From Altererythrobacter sp. CAU 1644 (GTDB taxonomy: Bacteria; Pseudomonadota; Alphaproteobacteria; Sphingomonadales; Sphingomonadaceae), in the NCBI RefSeq assembly GCF_029623755.1, contig NZ_CP121106.1:2112352-2176351 (forward strand): 64,000 nt of DNA, read 5' to 3'. The notes beneath the pieces are model-generated. The model saw only the letters and a program-made list of their open reading frames with translations. It made no database searches and had not been told where the DNA came from. Below are positions 22,287 to 30,801 of the stretch, in pieces. Position numbers and translations under genes: made by a program. The stretch's first letter is position 1. Each line of letters starts with the position of its first letter.

Positions 22287-22960
22287 CCCGCGTCTTCGCG
22301 ATCCGGCCGGAACCAGGGCTCAGCGCAACGATCGAGACTGGAGAAGCGCTGGGTCTTCAAATCTCAGGCTATTCGCTTTCGCACGTGGAGCCTGTCGAAT
22401 GGCATTGTCCCGCTGAAACCTCGTTCGACGGACTGCTGGTGGGTAGCGCGAATGCCTTTCGCTTCGCCGGCCCACAACTCCGAAAACTGGTCGATTTGCC
22501 GGTTCTAGCCGTTGGCAAGATCACCGCGGACATGGCGCAGGTTCACGGTTTTGCCGTGGAAAAGATCGGCGAGGGCGGGCTGCAGTCCCTTCTCGATGCA
22601 TTGCCGGACTCGCCGCGACACCTGTTGCGACTAACGGGTGAACGCAATGTCGCGCTGAATCCGCCTCCCGGAGTGAGCATTTCCGAGCAAGTCGTCTATC
22701 GTACGCTCGAACTCCCCATGCCGCGAGAATTCGCGAGAGAATTGGCGGATAAGTCTCTCGTTCTATTGCACTCTGCCGGTTCGGCAGCGCATTTTGCGGC
22801 GGAATGCGACCGTCTTGGGTTGGCGCGCGAGATGATCGCCCTGGCAGCCATGGGTCCGCGAATACTGGCGGCTACGGGTCATGGTTGGGCGGAGGCGCGT
22901 AGCGCGGTTAATCCGCGCGAGACAGCACTCTTGGCTTTGGCTCGCGAGATGTGCCATTAA
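22283..22960 (+). CDS. hemD: Uroporphyrinogen-III synthase
   Basis: 225 aa. Sequence is weakly conserved as usual in HemD; it starts MTRVFAIRPEPGLSATIETGEALGL, and typical features include DGLLVGSANAFRF, VLAVGKITADMAQVHGF and LVLLHSAGSAAHFAAEC. The gene overlaps hemC by 4 bases, and its product closes hydroxymethylbilane to uroporphyrinogen III. Position directly after hemC is the strongest evidence. Base composition is slightly less GC-rich than hemC. Confidence 0.9.
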   Translation: MTRVFAIRPEPGLSATIETGEALGLQISGYSLSHVEPVEWHCPAETSFDGLLVGSANAFRFAGPQLRKLVDLPVLAVGKITADMAQVHGFAVEKIGEGGLQSLLDALPDSPRHLLRLTGERNVALNPPPGVSISEQVVYRTLELPMPREFARELADKSLVLLHSAGSAAHFAAECDRLGLAREMIALAAMGPRILAATGHGWAEARSAVNPRETALLALAREMCH

Positions 22961-23018
22961 TCCTGTTACATGGCGTGTCGGGAGAGGGCGCGCTGATGGG
23001 GTCGTAGAACGGATTGTA

Positions 23019-23921
23019 ATGGAATCGAGATTCGGCAGTCGCCGCAAAAGTCCTTCGATGCAGCCGATTATCGGTGCGGCCGTGGCGTCGTTCCTGCTCG
23101 GCGGGGCAATCGTCGGGTATTTCGCTTGGCGTTCGGGCGATACGGAAGAACCGGTCGCGATCGCTGCACCGACTTCGGGTGTCGCGAGCGATGCACCGGG
23201 AGATGAATCCTCGCCGACGCCGACACCTTCGGCCAGCGAAGCGGCCCAGGTAGCGGAAGCTGCCGAGGCGGTAGAGCGAGTGGCCGAACAGCAGGGCGGG
23301 CTGGATCAGCGCCTGGCCGCGGCCGAGCAACGCCTCGCCCGGCTCGACCTCCAGGCCCAGGCGGCTGCGGGCAATGCCGCGCGCGCCGAAGGCTTACTGA
23401 TCGCCTTTGCCACGCGGCGCGCGGTCGAACGCGGCGCGGAACTCGGATACCTCGCGGATCAATTGCGGCTGCGGTTCGGTGACGCGCTGCCCAATGCGGT
23501 GCGAACCATCATCAACTTCTCGCGCCAGCCGGTCACGCTCGACCAGTTGCTGGCGCGGCTCGAAGGGCTGGGCCCGGAGATCAGCCAGAACGACACCGTC
23601 GATTCCTGGGCTGATATCCAGCGAGAGATCGGCCAATTGTTTGTGATCCGTCGCGAGAGCACTCCTTCGCCGCAGCCCGAGAGGCGGCTGGATCGGGCGC
23701 GCCAGTTCCTTGAATCGGGCCGGGTTGACGCTGCTATCGCGGAAGTCCGCAATCTCCCGGGCGCCGACAAGGCAGAAGCGTGGATTGCCGATGCTGAGCG
23801 TTACGGCGATGCGATGCGCGCGATTGATCTGGTCGAGACGGCAGCGGTGCTGGAACCGCGACGGCTGCGCGACGGGGCTGGCAATACGATCGACCAGCTT
23901 GGCCCGGCCGATACGGAGTAG
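23019..23921 (+). CDS. Mic60/mitofilin-like membrane protein in the heme operon
   Basis: 300 aa from MESRFGSRRKSPSM (ATG 23019). One N-terminal transmembrane helix (about 16-36, PIIGAAVASFLLGGAIVGYFA) is followed by a Pro/Ser/Glu linker and a predicted coiled coil (about 75-125, ERVAEQQGGLDQRLAAAEQ and on). The C-terminal region (about 224-285: LDRARQFLESGRVDAAIAEV, then AEAWIADAERYGDAMRAIDLVETAAV) has the mitofilin-domain pattern. Mic60 shapes cristae in mitochondria; alphaproteobacterial homologues are known beside heme genes. Proposed role: bending or tethering the inner membrane. The gene lies 58 bp past hemD. Confidence 0.72.
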   Translation: MESRFGSRRKSPSMQPIIGAAVASFLLGGAIVGYFAWRSGDTEEPVAIAAPTSGVASDAPGDESSPTPTPSASEAAQVAEAAEAVERVAEQQGGLDQRLAAAEQRLARLDLQAQAAAGNAARAEGLLIAFATRRAVERGAELGYLADQLRLRFGDALPNAVRTIINFSRQPVTLDQLLARLEGLGPEISQNDTVDSWADIQREIGQLFVIRRESTPSPQPERRLDRARQFLESGRVDAAIAEVRNLPGADKAEAWIADAERYGDAMRAIDLVETAAVLEPRRLRDGAGNTIDQLGPADTE

Positions 23922-23935
23922 GCAGTAGCGGAGCC

Positions 23936-25150
23936 TCAGGCCCGCAGCATGTCCGGCAAGTCGCCCGACATGCCGCGCGCTTCATCCATGAAGAACTGCT
24001 TGAGCAGGCCGCTGCGCTGGACGCCGGCCATGCCGAGGCGGCGGATCGCGGAGGCGATCTTGCCGGGCACGCCGAACAGCCGGGTCAGCCCGTCGGTAGC
24101 GCCCATCACCATCAGTGAATCGAGCGCGCGCCAGTCTTCATAGCGCTTGAGCATCTGCGCATCGCCGAGATCGAGCCCCAGCCGCCGCGCTTCGTCGAGC
24201 ACCTCGACCAGCGCACCGACGTCACGCAGGCCCAGGTTGAGACCTTGGCCCGCGATGGGATGCATGCCGTGCGCGCTGTCGCCAACCAGCACCAATCGCT
24301 CGCCCGTCATCCTGGCCGTGTGCTGAAAACTGAGCGGATAGGACGAACGCCTGGAATTGAGGCTGACCTCGCCGAGCAGGTCGCCCATTCGCTTGTCCAC
24401 TTCCGCCAGGAATGCGCGATCGGACATGGCGAGCACGCCTGCTGCATCCTTCTCGTCGACCGTCCACACCAGCGCGCTGCGGTGCTGGCCGTCCGGCCCG
24501 TCGAGCATCGGCAGCAGGGCGAAAGGACCGGCCGGATAGAAGATCTCCCAGGCGACATTGTCATGCGGCTTGGTGTGATCGAGCCCGACAATGATCGCGC
24601 GATGGCTGTAGTCCCAGGTCGCCATCATCAATCCAGCGTCTTCGCGGGTGGGCGAGCGGCGCCCCTCTGCGCCGACCATCAGCGCTGCTCGCAGCCTGGT
24701 GCCGTCACCGAGCGTGACCGAAACCTCGAACTCGCCCCGCTCGCGCGCAATGACATCGACCGGCGCGTGCCAAACGATCAGTGGTTCCTTCCTTGCGGCT
24801 TCGAACAGCGACAGGCGCAGCTGTCGGTTGGCGAACATCCGCCCCAGCGACCCCTCGTGCGGGCCGGGCGTGAAGTCGATCCAGCCGGGTTTCATCTGGT
24901 CGGTGACCGCGATCGAGGCGATCGGGCAGGCGTGCGGCTCGAGATCGTCCGCAATGCCGATATTGCGAAACAGGTTCCAGCTGGCAGTCGAAATCGCGCT
25001 CGCCCGGCCGTCGAAGTCCTCGGCCAAAAGATCGGCCGGGTCGGCCCGGTCGACGACGTGGCTGGAAAATCCCTTGCGCGCTGCGGCCAGGGCCAGGGCC
25101 ATCCCCACGAGTCCGCCGCCGACGATCAGGAGGTCTTTCTTGTCGCTCAT
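23936..25150 (-). CDS. UbiH/UbiF/VisC/COQ6-family FAD-dependent hydroxylase (ubiquinone biosynthesis)
   Basis: 404 aa from MSDKKDLLIVGGGLVG. FAD motifs: the N-terminal dinucleotide fold LIVGGGLVGMALALAAARKG, the middle GAEGRRSPTRE, and the C-terminal GDSAHGMHPIAGQGLNLGLRDVGAL. The latter is the hallmark of aromatic-ring hydroxylases of the UbiH family. It hydroxylates a polyprenyl-phenol intermediate in ubiquinone synthesis; which ring position cannot be told. It is divergent from dsbD with only 28 bp between starts, so their promoters overlap. Ends 14 bp from the convergent Mic60-like gene. Confidence 0.9.
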   Translation of the reverse strand: MSDKKDLLIVGGGLVGMALALAAARKGFSSHVVDRADPADLLAEDFDGRASAISTASWNLFRNIGIADDLEPHACPIASIAVTDQMKPGWIDFTPGPHEGSLGRMFANRQLRLSLFEAARKEPLIVWHAPVDVIARERGEFEVSVTLGDGTRLRAALMVGAEGRRSPTREDAGLMMATWDYSHRAIIVGLDHTKPHDNVAWEIFYPAGPFALLPMLDGPDGQHRSALVWTVDEKDAAGVLAMSDRAFLAEVDKRMGDLLGEVSLNSRRSSYPLSFQHTARMTGERLVLVGDSAHGMHPIAGQGLNLGLRDVGALVEVLDEARRLGLDLGDAQMLKRYEDWRALDSLMVMGATDGLTRLFGVPGKIASAIRRLGMAGVQRSGLLKQFFMDEARGMSGDLPDMLRA

Positions 25151-25178
25151 CGCCAATCGCCCTAGAGCGTCGGCCACC

Positions 25179-27227
25179 ATGCGCGCAAGCACGATACGCC
25201 TCTTCGCTCGATTGTGGTTGATGATCCTGCTGGCCTGCGCCGGCCCACTCCACGCGCAAGGGCCCCGCGCCGAGAACATGGATCGCGGCAGCGCCGAACT
25301 GGTCGCCGAAAGTGCGGCTGCTCCCGGTGGCGAGGCCAATGTAGCGATCCGGTTCGAACCCTTGCCCGGCTGGCACGGCTATTGGACGAACCCGGGCGAT
25401 GCCGGGCGGGGGCTGACACTGGAATGGCAATTGCCCGCGGGGTGGTCGGCCGGAGAGCCGCAATTTCCGGTACCGCAGCGTCTGACCATCGCGGGGCTCA
25501 TGAACCACGTGTTCGAAGGCGAGCATGCGGTGCTGGTCCCGATCGACGTCCCGGCCTCCGCGGAGCCCGGCCGCGGCTATCCGATCGCGGTTTATGGCGA
25601 GTGGCTGACTTGTTCGGATACGTTGTGCGTGCCGCAATGGGCAACGCTGCGCGGCGAGATCAGGGTTGCGGCGGATACGGGCGAGGCCGACCCGCGATTC
25701 GCGCAATGGCGCGCTTCGATCCCGCCGCAGCTCGACAGCGATGGACGCTTCGAACTCACGGCCAGCACGCTGCGCCTCGCGATCCCGGTACCGGCCTCGA
25801 TGGCGCTTCAAGATCCGCATGTCTTCGTCGAGACACTCAAGCTGGTGGATTACGCCGCGCCGCAAGTCTTCCGCCGGACGGGCGATTGGCTGGTCGCCGA
25901 AATCCCGCTCAAGGGCGGGGCCGAACCGGAGGCTATCGGCGGCATATTGGCGCTCGGCGACGGGAACGGTGTGCGTTTCGTTGCCCGGCCCGGCGAAGTG
26001 CCTGGCGGCGGTGAACTGATCGCCGGTGTTGCAAGTGACGCGCCCCCGCTTTGGACCTTGCTCCTGGGAGCGCTGGCGGGCGGGCTGCTGCTCAACATCA
26101 TGCCCTGCGTCTTTCCGATCTTGAGCATCAAGGCGCTCAGCCTGGCCCGGGCGGGCGAGAGCCAGGCCCAGGCGCGGCGCGAGGGGCTGGCCTATACTGC
26201 GGGCGTCGTGCTCGCTTGCGTGGCGCTGGGCGCGGCGATGCTGGCACTGCGGGCAGCGGGTGAGCAGGTCGGCTGGGCGTTCCAGCTTCAGAGCCCGGGC
26301 GTCGTCGTGTTCCTGCTGCTGCTGGCGGTGGGAATTACCGCCAATTTTGCAGGGGTATTCGAGCTTCCATCGCTGTCAATGACGCGCAGTGGCGAGCCGG
26401 CCAGCGCGTTTTCGACCGGCTTGCTGGCGGCCTTCGTCGCGACGCCTTGCACCGGCCCGTTCATGGCGGCTGCGCTCGGAGCGGCCCTGCTCCTGCCGCC
26501 CATTCCGGCGCTGGTGCTGTTTGCGGCGCTAGGCCTCGGCCTCGCGCTTCCTTTCCTGTTGATCGGCCTCGTCCCGGCGCTGCGATCGATGCTGCCGAAG
26601 CCGGGTGCGTGGATGGCAAAATTCCGCAAGGCGATGGCGATCCCGATGGGGCTGACCGCGCTGGCGCTGGTCTGGCTCACCGCTCGTCTTGGCGGACAGG
26701 GCTTCGCCCTATTCGCACTGGTGGTGGTCGCCGGTATCGTGATCGCGCTGCTGGTCGTCGGTCGGCTTCAGCGCGCCGGCAAGCTGGCTTGGCCCGCCTT
26801 CGGCCTGATCGCTGCGCCCTTCCTGCTGTTCGGCGCCTTTGCCCTGCCATCGAGTTACCAAGTACCGGAGGAATCCTCGGCAGAATCGATCCACCAACCG
26901 CAGACCTTCAGCGAGGCTTCGCTGGCCGAAGCGCGCGCGAGCGGCAGGCCAGTGTTCCTGTGGTTCACCGCCGACTGGTGCGTCACCTGCAAAGTCAACG
27001 AGAGCGTGGCGATCGAACGCGAGGCGACGAAGGATGCTTTCGAGGAGGCAGGAGTGATCTCGATGGTCGGCGACTGGACTCGGCCCGATCCCGCTATCAC
27101 GGCTTTCCTCAACCAACAGGGCGCAGCGGGCGTGCCGCTCTACCTCTGGTACGAGCCGGGGCAGGAGGGCGAGCAACTGCCGCAGGTGCTCACCGCCGAG
27201 ATGCTTATTGAAAAGGCTCGTCGCTAA
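25179..27227 (+). CDS. dsbD: Thiol:disulfide interchange protein DsbD
   Basis: 682 aa. A signal peptide (about 1-27, ending HAQ) is followed by an N-terminal periplasmic domain whose Cys145 and Cys150 (EWLTCSDTLCVPQ) form the redox pair. The central domain has eight helices with one Cys in NIMPCVFPILSIKAL and the other in ATPCTGPFMAAALG. The C-terminal thioredoxin-like domain has WCVTC in FTADWCVTCKVNE. It passes electrons from cytosolic thioredoxin to periplasmic disulfides. The ATG at 25179 lacks a strong ribosome-binding site. Its 3' end overlaps the convergent lipoprotein gene by 23 bp. Confidence 0.95.
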   Translation: MRASTIRLFARLWLMILLACAGPLHAQGPRAENMDRGSAELVAESAAAPGGEANVAIRFEPLPGWHGYWTNPGDAGRGLTLEWQLPAGWSAGEPQFPVPQRLTIAGLMNHVFEGEHAVLVPIDVPASAEPGRGYPIAVYGEWLTCSDTLCVPQWATLRGEIRVAADTGEADPRFAQWRASIPPQLDSDGRFELTASTLRLAIPVPASMALQDPHVFVETLKLVDYAAPQVFRRTGDWLVAEIPLKGGAEPEAIGGILALGDGNGVRFVARPGEVPGGGELIAGVASDAPPLWTLLLGALAGGLLLNIMPCVFPILSIKALSLARAGESQAQARREGLAYTAGVVLACVALGAAMLALRAAGEQVGWAFQLQSPGVVVFLLLLAVGITANFAGVFELPSLSMTRSGEPASAFSTGLLAAFVATPCTGPFMAAALGAALLLPPIPALVLFAALGLGLALPFLLIGLVPALRSMLPKPGAWMAKFRKAMAIPMGLTALALVWLTARLGGQGFALFALVVVAGIVIALLVVGRLQRAGKLAWPAFGLIAAPFLLFGAFALPSSYQVPEESSAESIHQPQTFSEASLAEARASGRPVFLWFTADWCVTCKVNESVAIEREATKDAFEEAGVISMVGDWTRPDPAITAFLNQQGAAGVPLYLWYEPGQEGEQLPQVLTAEMLIEKARR

Positions 27228-27813
27228 GATCGGGTTCGGGCAAGAAATCTTCGGCGACGGCTTCCGGTTGGTCATCGCCGCGGCAGGCCTCGATCAGTTC
27301 GCTCGGCTTGTCGCTGGGGTTGAGGGTCAGGATTCCCGCCCCCGGAATGGTAGCGGTGACCCCGCGCCGACCGGTCAGGACTTCGAGCTGCGGGTCATCG
27401 GGCGCGAAGCTTCCTTCCCACAGGAACCCGTCGCCGAGCGGCACTGCATCGACCTTGAGCCGTGAACGGTGGCCATTGCCGATGAGAGCCAGCATCGCGC
27501 CGGCGCCCTCGTCAGCGGCGGCAAAGCGCGTGATCCGCACGGCGGGCGTCGCTTCGTCCTCATCGCAGGTGATCGCCAGCAGCGGCGCCTCGCCTGCATT
27601 GCCATAGATGATCCGGCCTGGCCGCGCTGTGCTGTAGGCCCACAGCGCATTTTCCGTGTCGGGCGAGTCGATCGGTTTCGAGGGGCCGGACCCGATATCC
27701 GCCAGCTCGAACCGGGTGATGTCCTCATCGGTGGGCGGCGGTTTGCAAGCAGCCAGCAGGAGGAGCGCTGCCATGGAAGCCAGTTGCAGATTTTTCGGCA
27801 AGTTTCCTGTCAC
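27205..27813 (-). CDS. Hypothetical lipoprotein
   Basis: 202 aa from GTG 27813, whose GTGA overlaps the MarR stop; the site upstream is weak, and TTG or ATG starts a little downstream are alternatives. The signal region (LASMAALLLLAAC) has lipobox LAA-Cys. The mature part has no domain I recognise; DIGSGPSKPIDSPDTENALWAY, ALIGNGHRSRLKVDAVPLGDGFLWEG and GAGILTLNPSDKPSELIEAC are notable, two Cys flanking a beta-rich stretch. It is co-transcribed with the MarR gene. Overlaps dsbD tail to tail by 23 bp. Confidence 0.72.
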   Translation of the reverse strand: MTGNLPKNLQLASMAALLLLAACKPPPTDEDITRFELADIGSGPSKPIDSPDTENALWAYSTARPGRIIYGNAGEAPLLAITCDEDEATPAVRITRFAAADEGAGAMLALIGNGHRSRLKVDAVPLGDGFLWEGSFAPDDPQLEVLTGRRGVTATIPGAGILTLNPSDKPSELIEACRGDDQPEAVAEDFLPEPDLSDEPFQ

Positions 27814-28310
27814 TTCTCGGTGTTTTCGTCGGATTGTTCGAGTGCCGCGAGTCCGCGCAGGCGGTCGCTTGGCAAGAGCGGATTGAACATCTGCGCGATA
27901 TCCTTGAGCTGGTCGATCCGCTCGGGACCCAGATCGGCGGCGAGCCCATCCTGTGCGCGCTGCCACGCGCCTTGGGCGCTCGACAGCTTCTCCGTCCCTG
28001 CGCGGGTCAGCGAGACCAACCGGGTCCGTTGGTCGTCCTCTGACGGATCGAGCGTAAGCCACCCCTTCGCAGCCATTCGCTCGAGATTCCGGCTCAGCGT
28101 CGATTGCTCCATCTTGAGAAAAGGCAGCATGTCGCGCGGGCGAACCGGCTGGAGCACGCAGACCATGCTTAGCAAGGTCAGTTGCTGGGCGGTCAAACCA
28201 TGTTCGGCCAATTCGTGATCGAACCGGGCCGAGACGACGCGCGCGATCTGGAGCGTCCGGCCGCCGACGCAATGCAGAAGCATTTCTGATGCGAATTCGG
28301 CGGCTTTCAT
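27810..28310 (-). CDS. MarR-family transcriptional regulator
   Basis: 166 aa from MKAAEFASEML; an upstream ATG would add 14 residues without family character. A winged helix-turn-helix lies at about 38-100 (LTAQQLTLLSMVCVLQPVRPRD, LKMEQSTLSRNLERMAAKGWL, DPSEDDQRTRLVSLTRAG), the MarR signature, with dimerisation helices either side. Such proteins are usually repressors of neighbouring export, stress or degradation genes. The target is unknown; a 16-bp palindrome upstream of the next gene is a candidate. Confidence 0.9.
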   Translation of the reverse strand: MKAAEFASEMLLHCVGGRTLQIARVVSARFDHELAEHGLTAQQLTLLSMVCVLQPVRPRDMLPFLKMEQSTLSRNLERMAAKGWLTLDPSEDDQRTRLVSLTRAGTEKLSSAQGAWQRAQDGLAADLGPERIDQLKDIAQMFNPLLPSDRLRGLAALEQSDENTEK

Positions 28311-28399
28311 CGGTATCCGATCATGGTGGGTAGGCAGCGGGCGGTAATGCAATCTCGCGTTCGTGTAAATTCTCCGCCGTGCCGCCTACCCCCGGATCA

Positions 28400-29116
28400 T
28401 CAGTGCCCCATGGCGGGCGATCCGTCCGACCATTTCGACGACACGATGACGGTCGTCGCAAAGACCGATCCACCCTCGGTCACCAGCGGCACCGTCAAGC
28501 TGGAGTCGCGCGGGCCGAATGCGTCCTGGGTGACATAGGGCGTGTACAGCATGACGTGGGGCATGAAGCGCCCGCCGCCGGGCGTCAGCACCTGCTTGGG
28601 CGAATACATATAGGACATCGCACCCATTCCCGGCGGCTGGATCTTGCCGCCCGCGAGTGCCTGACCGACTTCACTATCGACTTCCTCGGTCGACGCGCCC
28701 TGCATGAATTTCCATGTCGTCAGCCGGTGGAGCATCAGCAGCGAAGGCGTCGCCGCGGCGTTGAAACACTGCGGCGCGCGCAGTTCCGGGTCGAAATGCG
28801 CTTCATTCCACACGCGCCTGCCGTCCTTCATCGGGGCGGGGCCGGTCCAGCTGCGGCCGGTGAAGCAAGTCCACCCATTGGTCCCCTCGCTGGCGGTGCG
28901 GTACGAACCATCCGCCGACAACACCAGGACGGTGGCATCGGCCGAGATCGAGGCCGGCGCCGCCGAGCGGCTGAGCTCTATTTCCTCGGCTTCGTCGAGC
29001 AGGTAGGCGGCGGGGTCGGTCACGCCCAGCTTGCCTTGCGCCACGGCAGGCGTGGCCAGGACGAAAGCGGCAGCAGCGGCGGCGGTGACAGTGCGATATA
29101 TCGATAACATGTTCAT
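28400..29116 (-). CDS. Secreted protein of unknown function
   Basis: 238 aa with a clear signal peptide (about 1-26, ending ATPAVAQG) and GGGAG about 6 bases before the ATG. The mature part has ISADATVLVLSADGSYRTASEG, NGWTCFTGRSWTG with one of two cysteines, and APQCFNAAATP. I recognise no catalytic motif or named family. A perfect 16-bp palindrome sits 25 bases upstream of the start. It lies between the MarR gene and a secreted peptidase, both on the same strand. Confidence 0.75.
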   Translation of the reverse strand: MNMLSIYRTVTAAAAAAFVLATPAVAQGKLGVTDPAAYLLDEAEEIELSRSAAPASISADATVLVLSADGSYRTASEGTNGWTCFTGRSWTGPAPMKDGRRVWNEAHFDPELRAPQCFNAAATPSLLMLHRLTTWKFMQGASTEEVDSEVGQALAGGKIQPPGMGAMSYMYSPKQVLTPGGGRFMPHVMLYTPYVTQDAFGPRDSSLTVPLVTEGGSVFATTVIVSSKWSDGSPAMGH

Positions 29117-29140
29117 GGAAACTCCCTCTCCTTGAGATGA

Positions 29141-29156
29141 ACATGTATATACATGT
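29141..29156. promoter_or_regulatory. Perfect 16-bp palindrome, candidate operator of the secreted-protein gene
   Basis: ACATGTATATACATGT is perfectly symmetric and lies 25-40 bases before the ATG at 29116, a typical operator position. MarR-type repressors bind dyads of this kind, and a MarR gene is about 800 bp away. The regulator is inferred only from proximity. Confidence 0.5.
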
Positions 29157-29242
29157 ATCTCGGTGAAGCGAGGTCGATCGTCGGGCGGTAGACGTCATTC
29201 GTCGATTGAAACGGTGCGGTCCCGCGTCGCGCTCGGTGCGGC

Positions 29243-30748
29243 TCAGCGCCCCCGGATGAAGGCGCGGACATCCTCGGACAGCTTGCGGCGATCCTCGTTG
29301 CGCACATACATCATGTGGCCTGAATCGTAATATTCGAACTGGACCCGGTCTTGAGGAATGCCGGTGCGGGTGAGGGCATATTCTGCCGCGAAGAACGGCG
29401 TCGCGAAATCGTACCAGCCCTGCGCGACAAACAGCCGCAAACCGGAATTTTCGCGCATTGCCCGACCGAGATAGGGTGCAACCGTGAGATAGGCGTTGAA
29501 GTCGCGTCCACCAGCGAGACGCCAGTCCCAATCGCTGACACCGCCGATCGTGACATAGTTTCGTTCGGTATCGTAGCCGACCGTATCGCGCAGATAGCTG
29601 TTGGCGGCTGCTGTGTAGCCGGCGTCGATGCCGTAGAAGCTCGGATCGTTGTCGGGACCTTCGCCCGCATTGTCGTAGTCCCTGCCGGTGTAGCGACCGT
29701 CGAGGCGGCCGACCGTCAACCCGCGATCGCGCAGGAGTTCCTTGTAGAAGCGAGCGGAACTGACGCGCATGTCCGCCAACTCGAGAAAACGCTCGGACAG
29801 GCCCGTGAACCGTGCGAGCTGGGGCCGGATCGCGTCCCGCTCGGCCTGGCTCGCCATCTGGCCCTTGAGCAGGAATGCGGCATAGGGCCCAAGTGCGAAT
29901 TCGCGCGCTTCCTGCGCGAAGGCGGCTGGCGAAGAGCCTTGCGCCTTGCCGTGGTAGAGCGCCGTCACCGCCATGCTCGGCAGGGTCGTGATGTAGCCCA
30001 GCTCATTGCCTTCGGTTTCCGCACCGGCGCCGAAATCGAGCACGGTCGAAATCAGGATGACGCCGTTCAATGCTACGTCGTTGTAGCTGCCTTCGAGCTC
30101 TTTCACGACCGCCGCGGAGCGGGTCGTGCCGTAGCTCTCGCCGCCAAGGTATTTGGGGCTGTTCCAGCGGCCGTTCTCACTCAGCCATTTGCGGATTACC
30201 TGGGCGACCGACTTCGCATCCTTTGTCACCCCCCAATAATCCTTCGGGTCGGTGTCACCGATGGCGTGGCTGAAGCCTGTGCCGACCGGATCGATGAACA
30301 CTAGGTCGGTCACGTCGAGCAGCGAATCCGGATTGTCGAGGATCGGGTAGGGTGGGCTGCCATCGTCGCGCGCATCGGAAGGGATCGCGACGCGCATCGG
30401 ACCAAACGCCCCCATCTGGAGCCACAGCGAAGCCGATCCGGGGCCGCCATTGAACAGGAAGGTCACGGGGCGGTTGGTGTCGCGCGGTTCGGCGACATAG
30501 GCGGTGGTGACGATCGCGGCCTTGGGCGTGCCCTTGTCGTCCTTGAGCACCTGCTCCTCGACCGTCGCCGAATAGCGGACCCTGCGCCCGCCAAAGGTGC
30601 CGGTGAAGCTGCGCGAGGCGGAATTGGCCTCGTAGTCGGCGGAGGCGCTGTGACCCTTGCTCTCCGCCTCGTTCTTGGCGTGGACGGTTGCTGGAAGCAT
30701 GGCGAGGGCGAGTGCGGCGAAGGCGGCGCCGATGTGTCGTGGGATCAT
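29243..30748 (-). CDS. S10-family serine carboxypeptidase-like protein (secreted)
   Basis: 501 aa with a signal peptide (about 1-24, MLPATVHA). NGGPGSASLWLQMGAFGP is the oxyanion region of S10 peptidases. The nucleophile Ser lies in LGGESYGTTRSAAV, the Asp probably in GWYDFATPFFA, and the His near the C-terminus in YYDSGHMMYV. It should release C-terminal amino acids from peptides in the periplasm or outside the cell. The start MIPRHIGAAFAAL has no strong site upstream; no better one exists. It is followed by an amidohydrolase gene on the same strand, 53 bp upstream of it. Confidence 0.88.
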   Translation of the reverse strand: MIPRHIGAAFAALALAMLPATVHAKNEAESKGHSASADYEANSASRSFTGTFGGRRVRYSATVEEQVLKDDKGTPKAAIVTTAYVAEPRDTNRPVTFLFNGGPGSASLWLQMGAFGPMRVAIPSDARDDGSPPYPILDNPDSLLDVTDLVFIDPVGTGFSHAIGDTDPKDYWGVTKDAKSVAQVIRKWLSENGRWNSPKYLGGESYGTTRSAAVVKELEGSYNDVALNGVILISTVLDFGAGAETEGNELGYITTLPSMAVTALYHGKAQGSSPAAFAQEAREFALGPYAAFLLKGQMASQAERDAIRPQLARFTGLSERFLELADMRVSSARFYKELLRDRGLTVGRLDGRYTGRDYDNAGEGPDNDPSFYGIDAGYTAAANSYLRDTVGYDTERNYVTIGGVSDWDWRLAGGRDFNAYLTVAPYLGRAMRENSGLRLFVAQGWYDFATPFFAAEYALTRTGIPQDRVQFEYYDSGHMMYVRNEDRRKLSEDVRAFIRGR

Positions 30749-30801
30749 GGCTGCGCTATGCCACCAACGCTCGACTCCAGCAATCCGCCGCCAGGGCAGG
30801 T

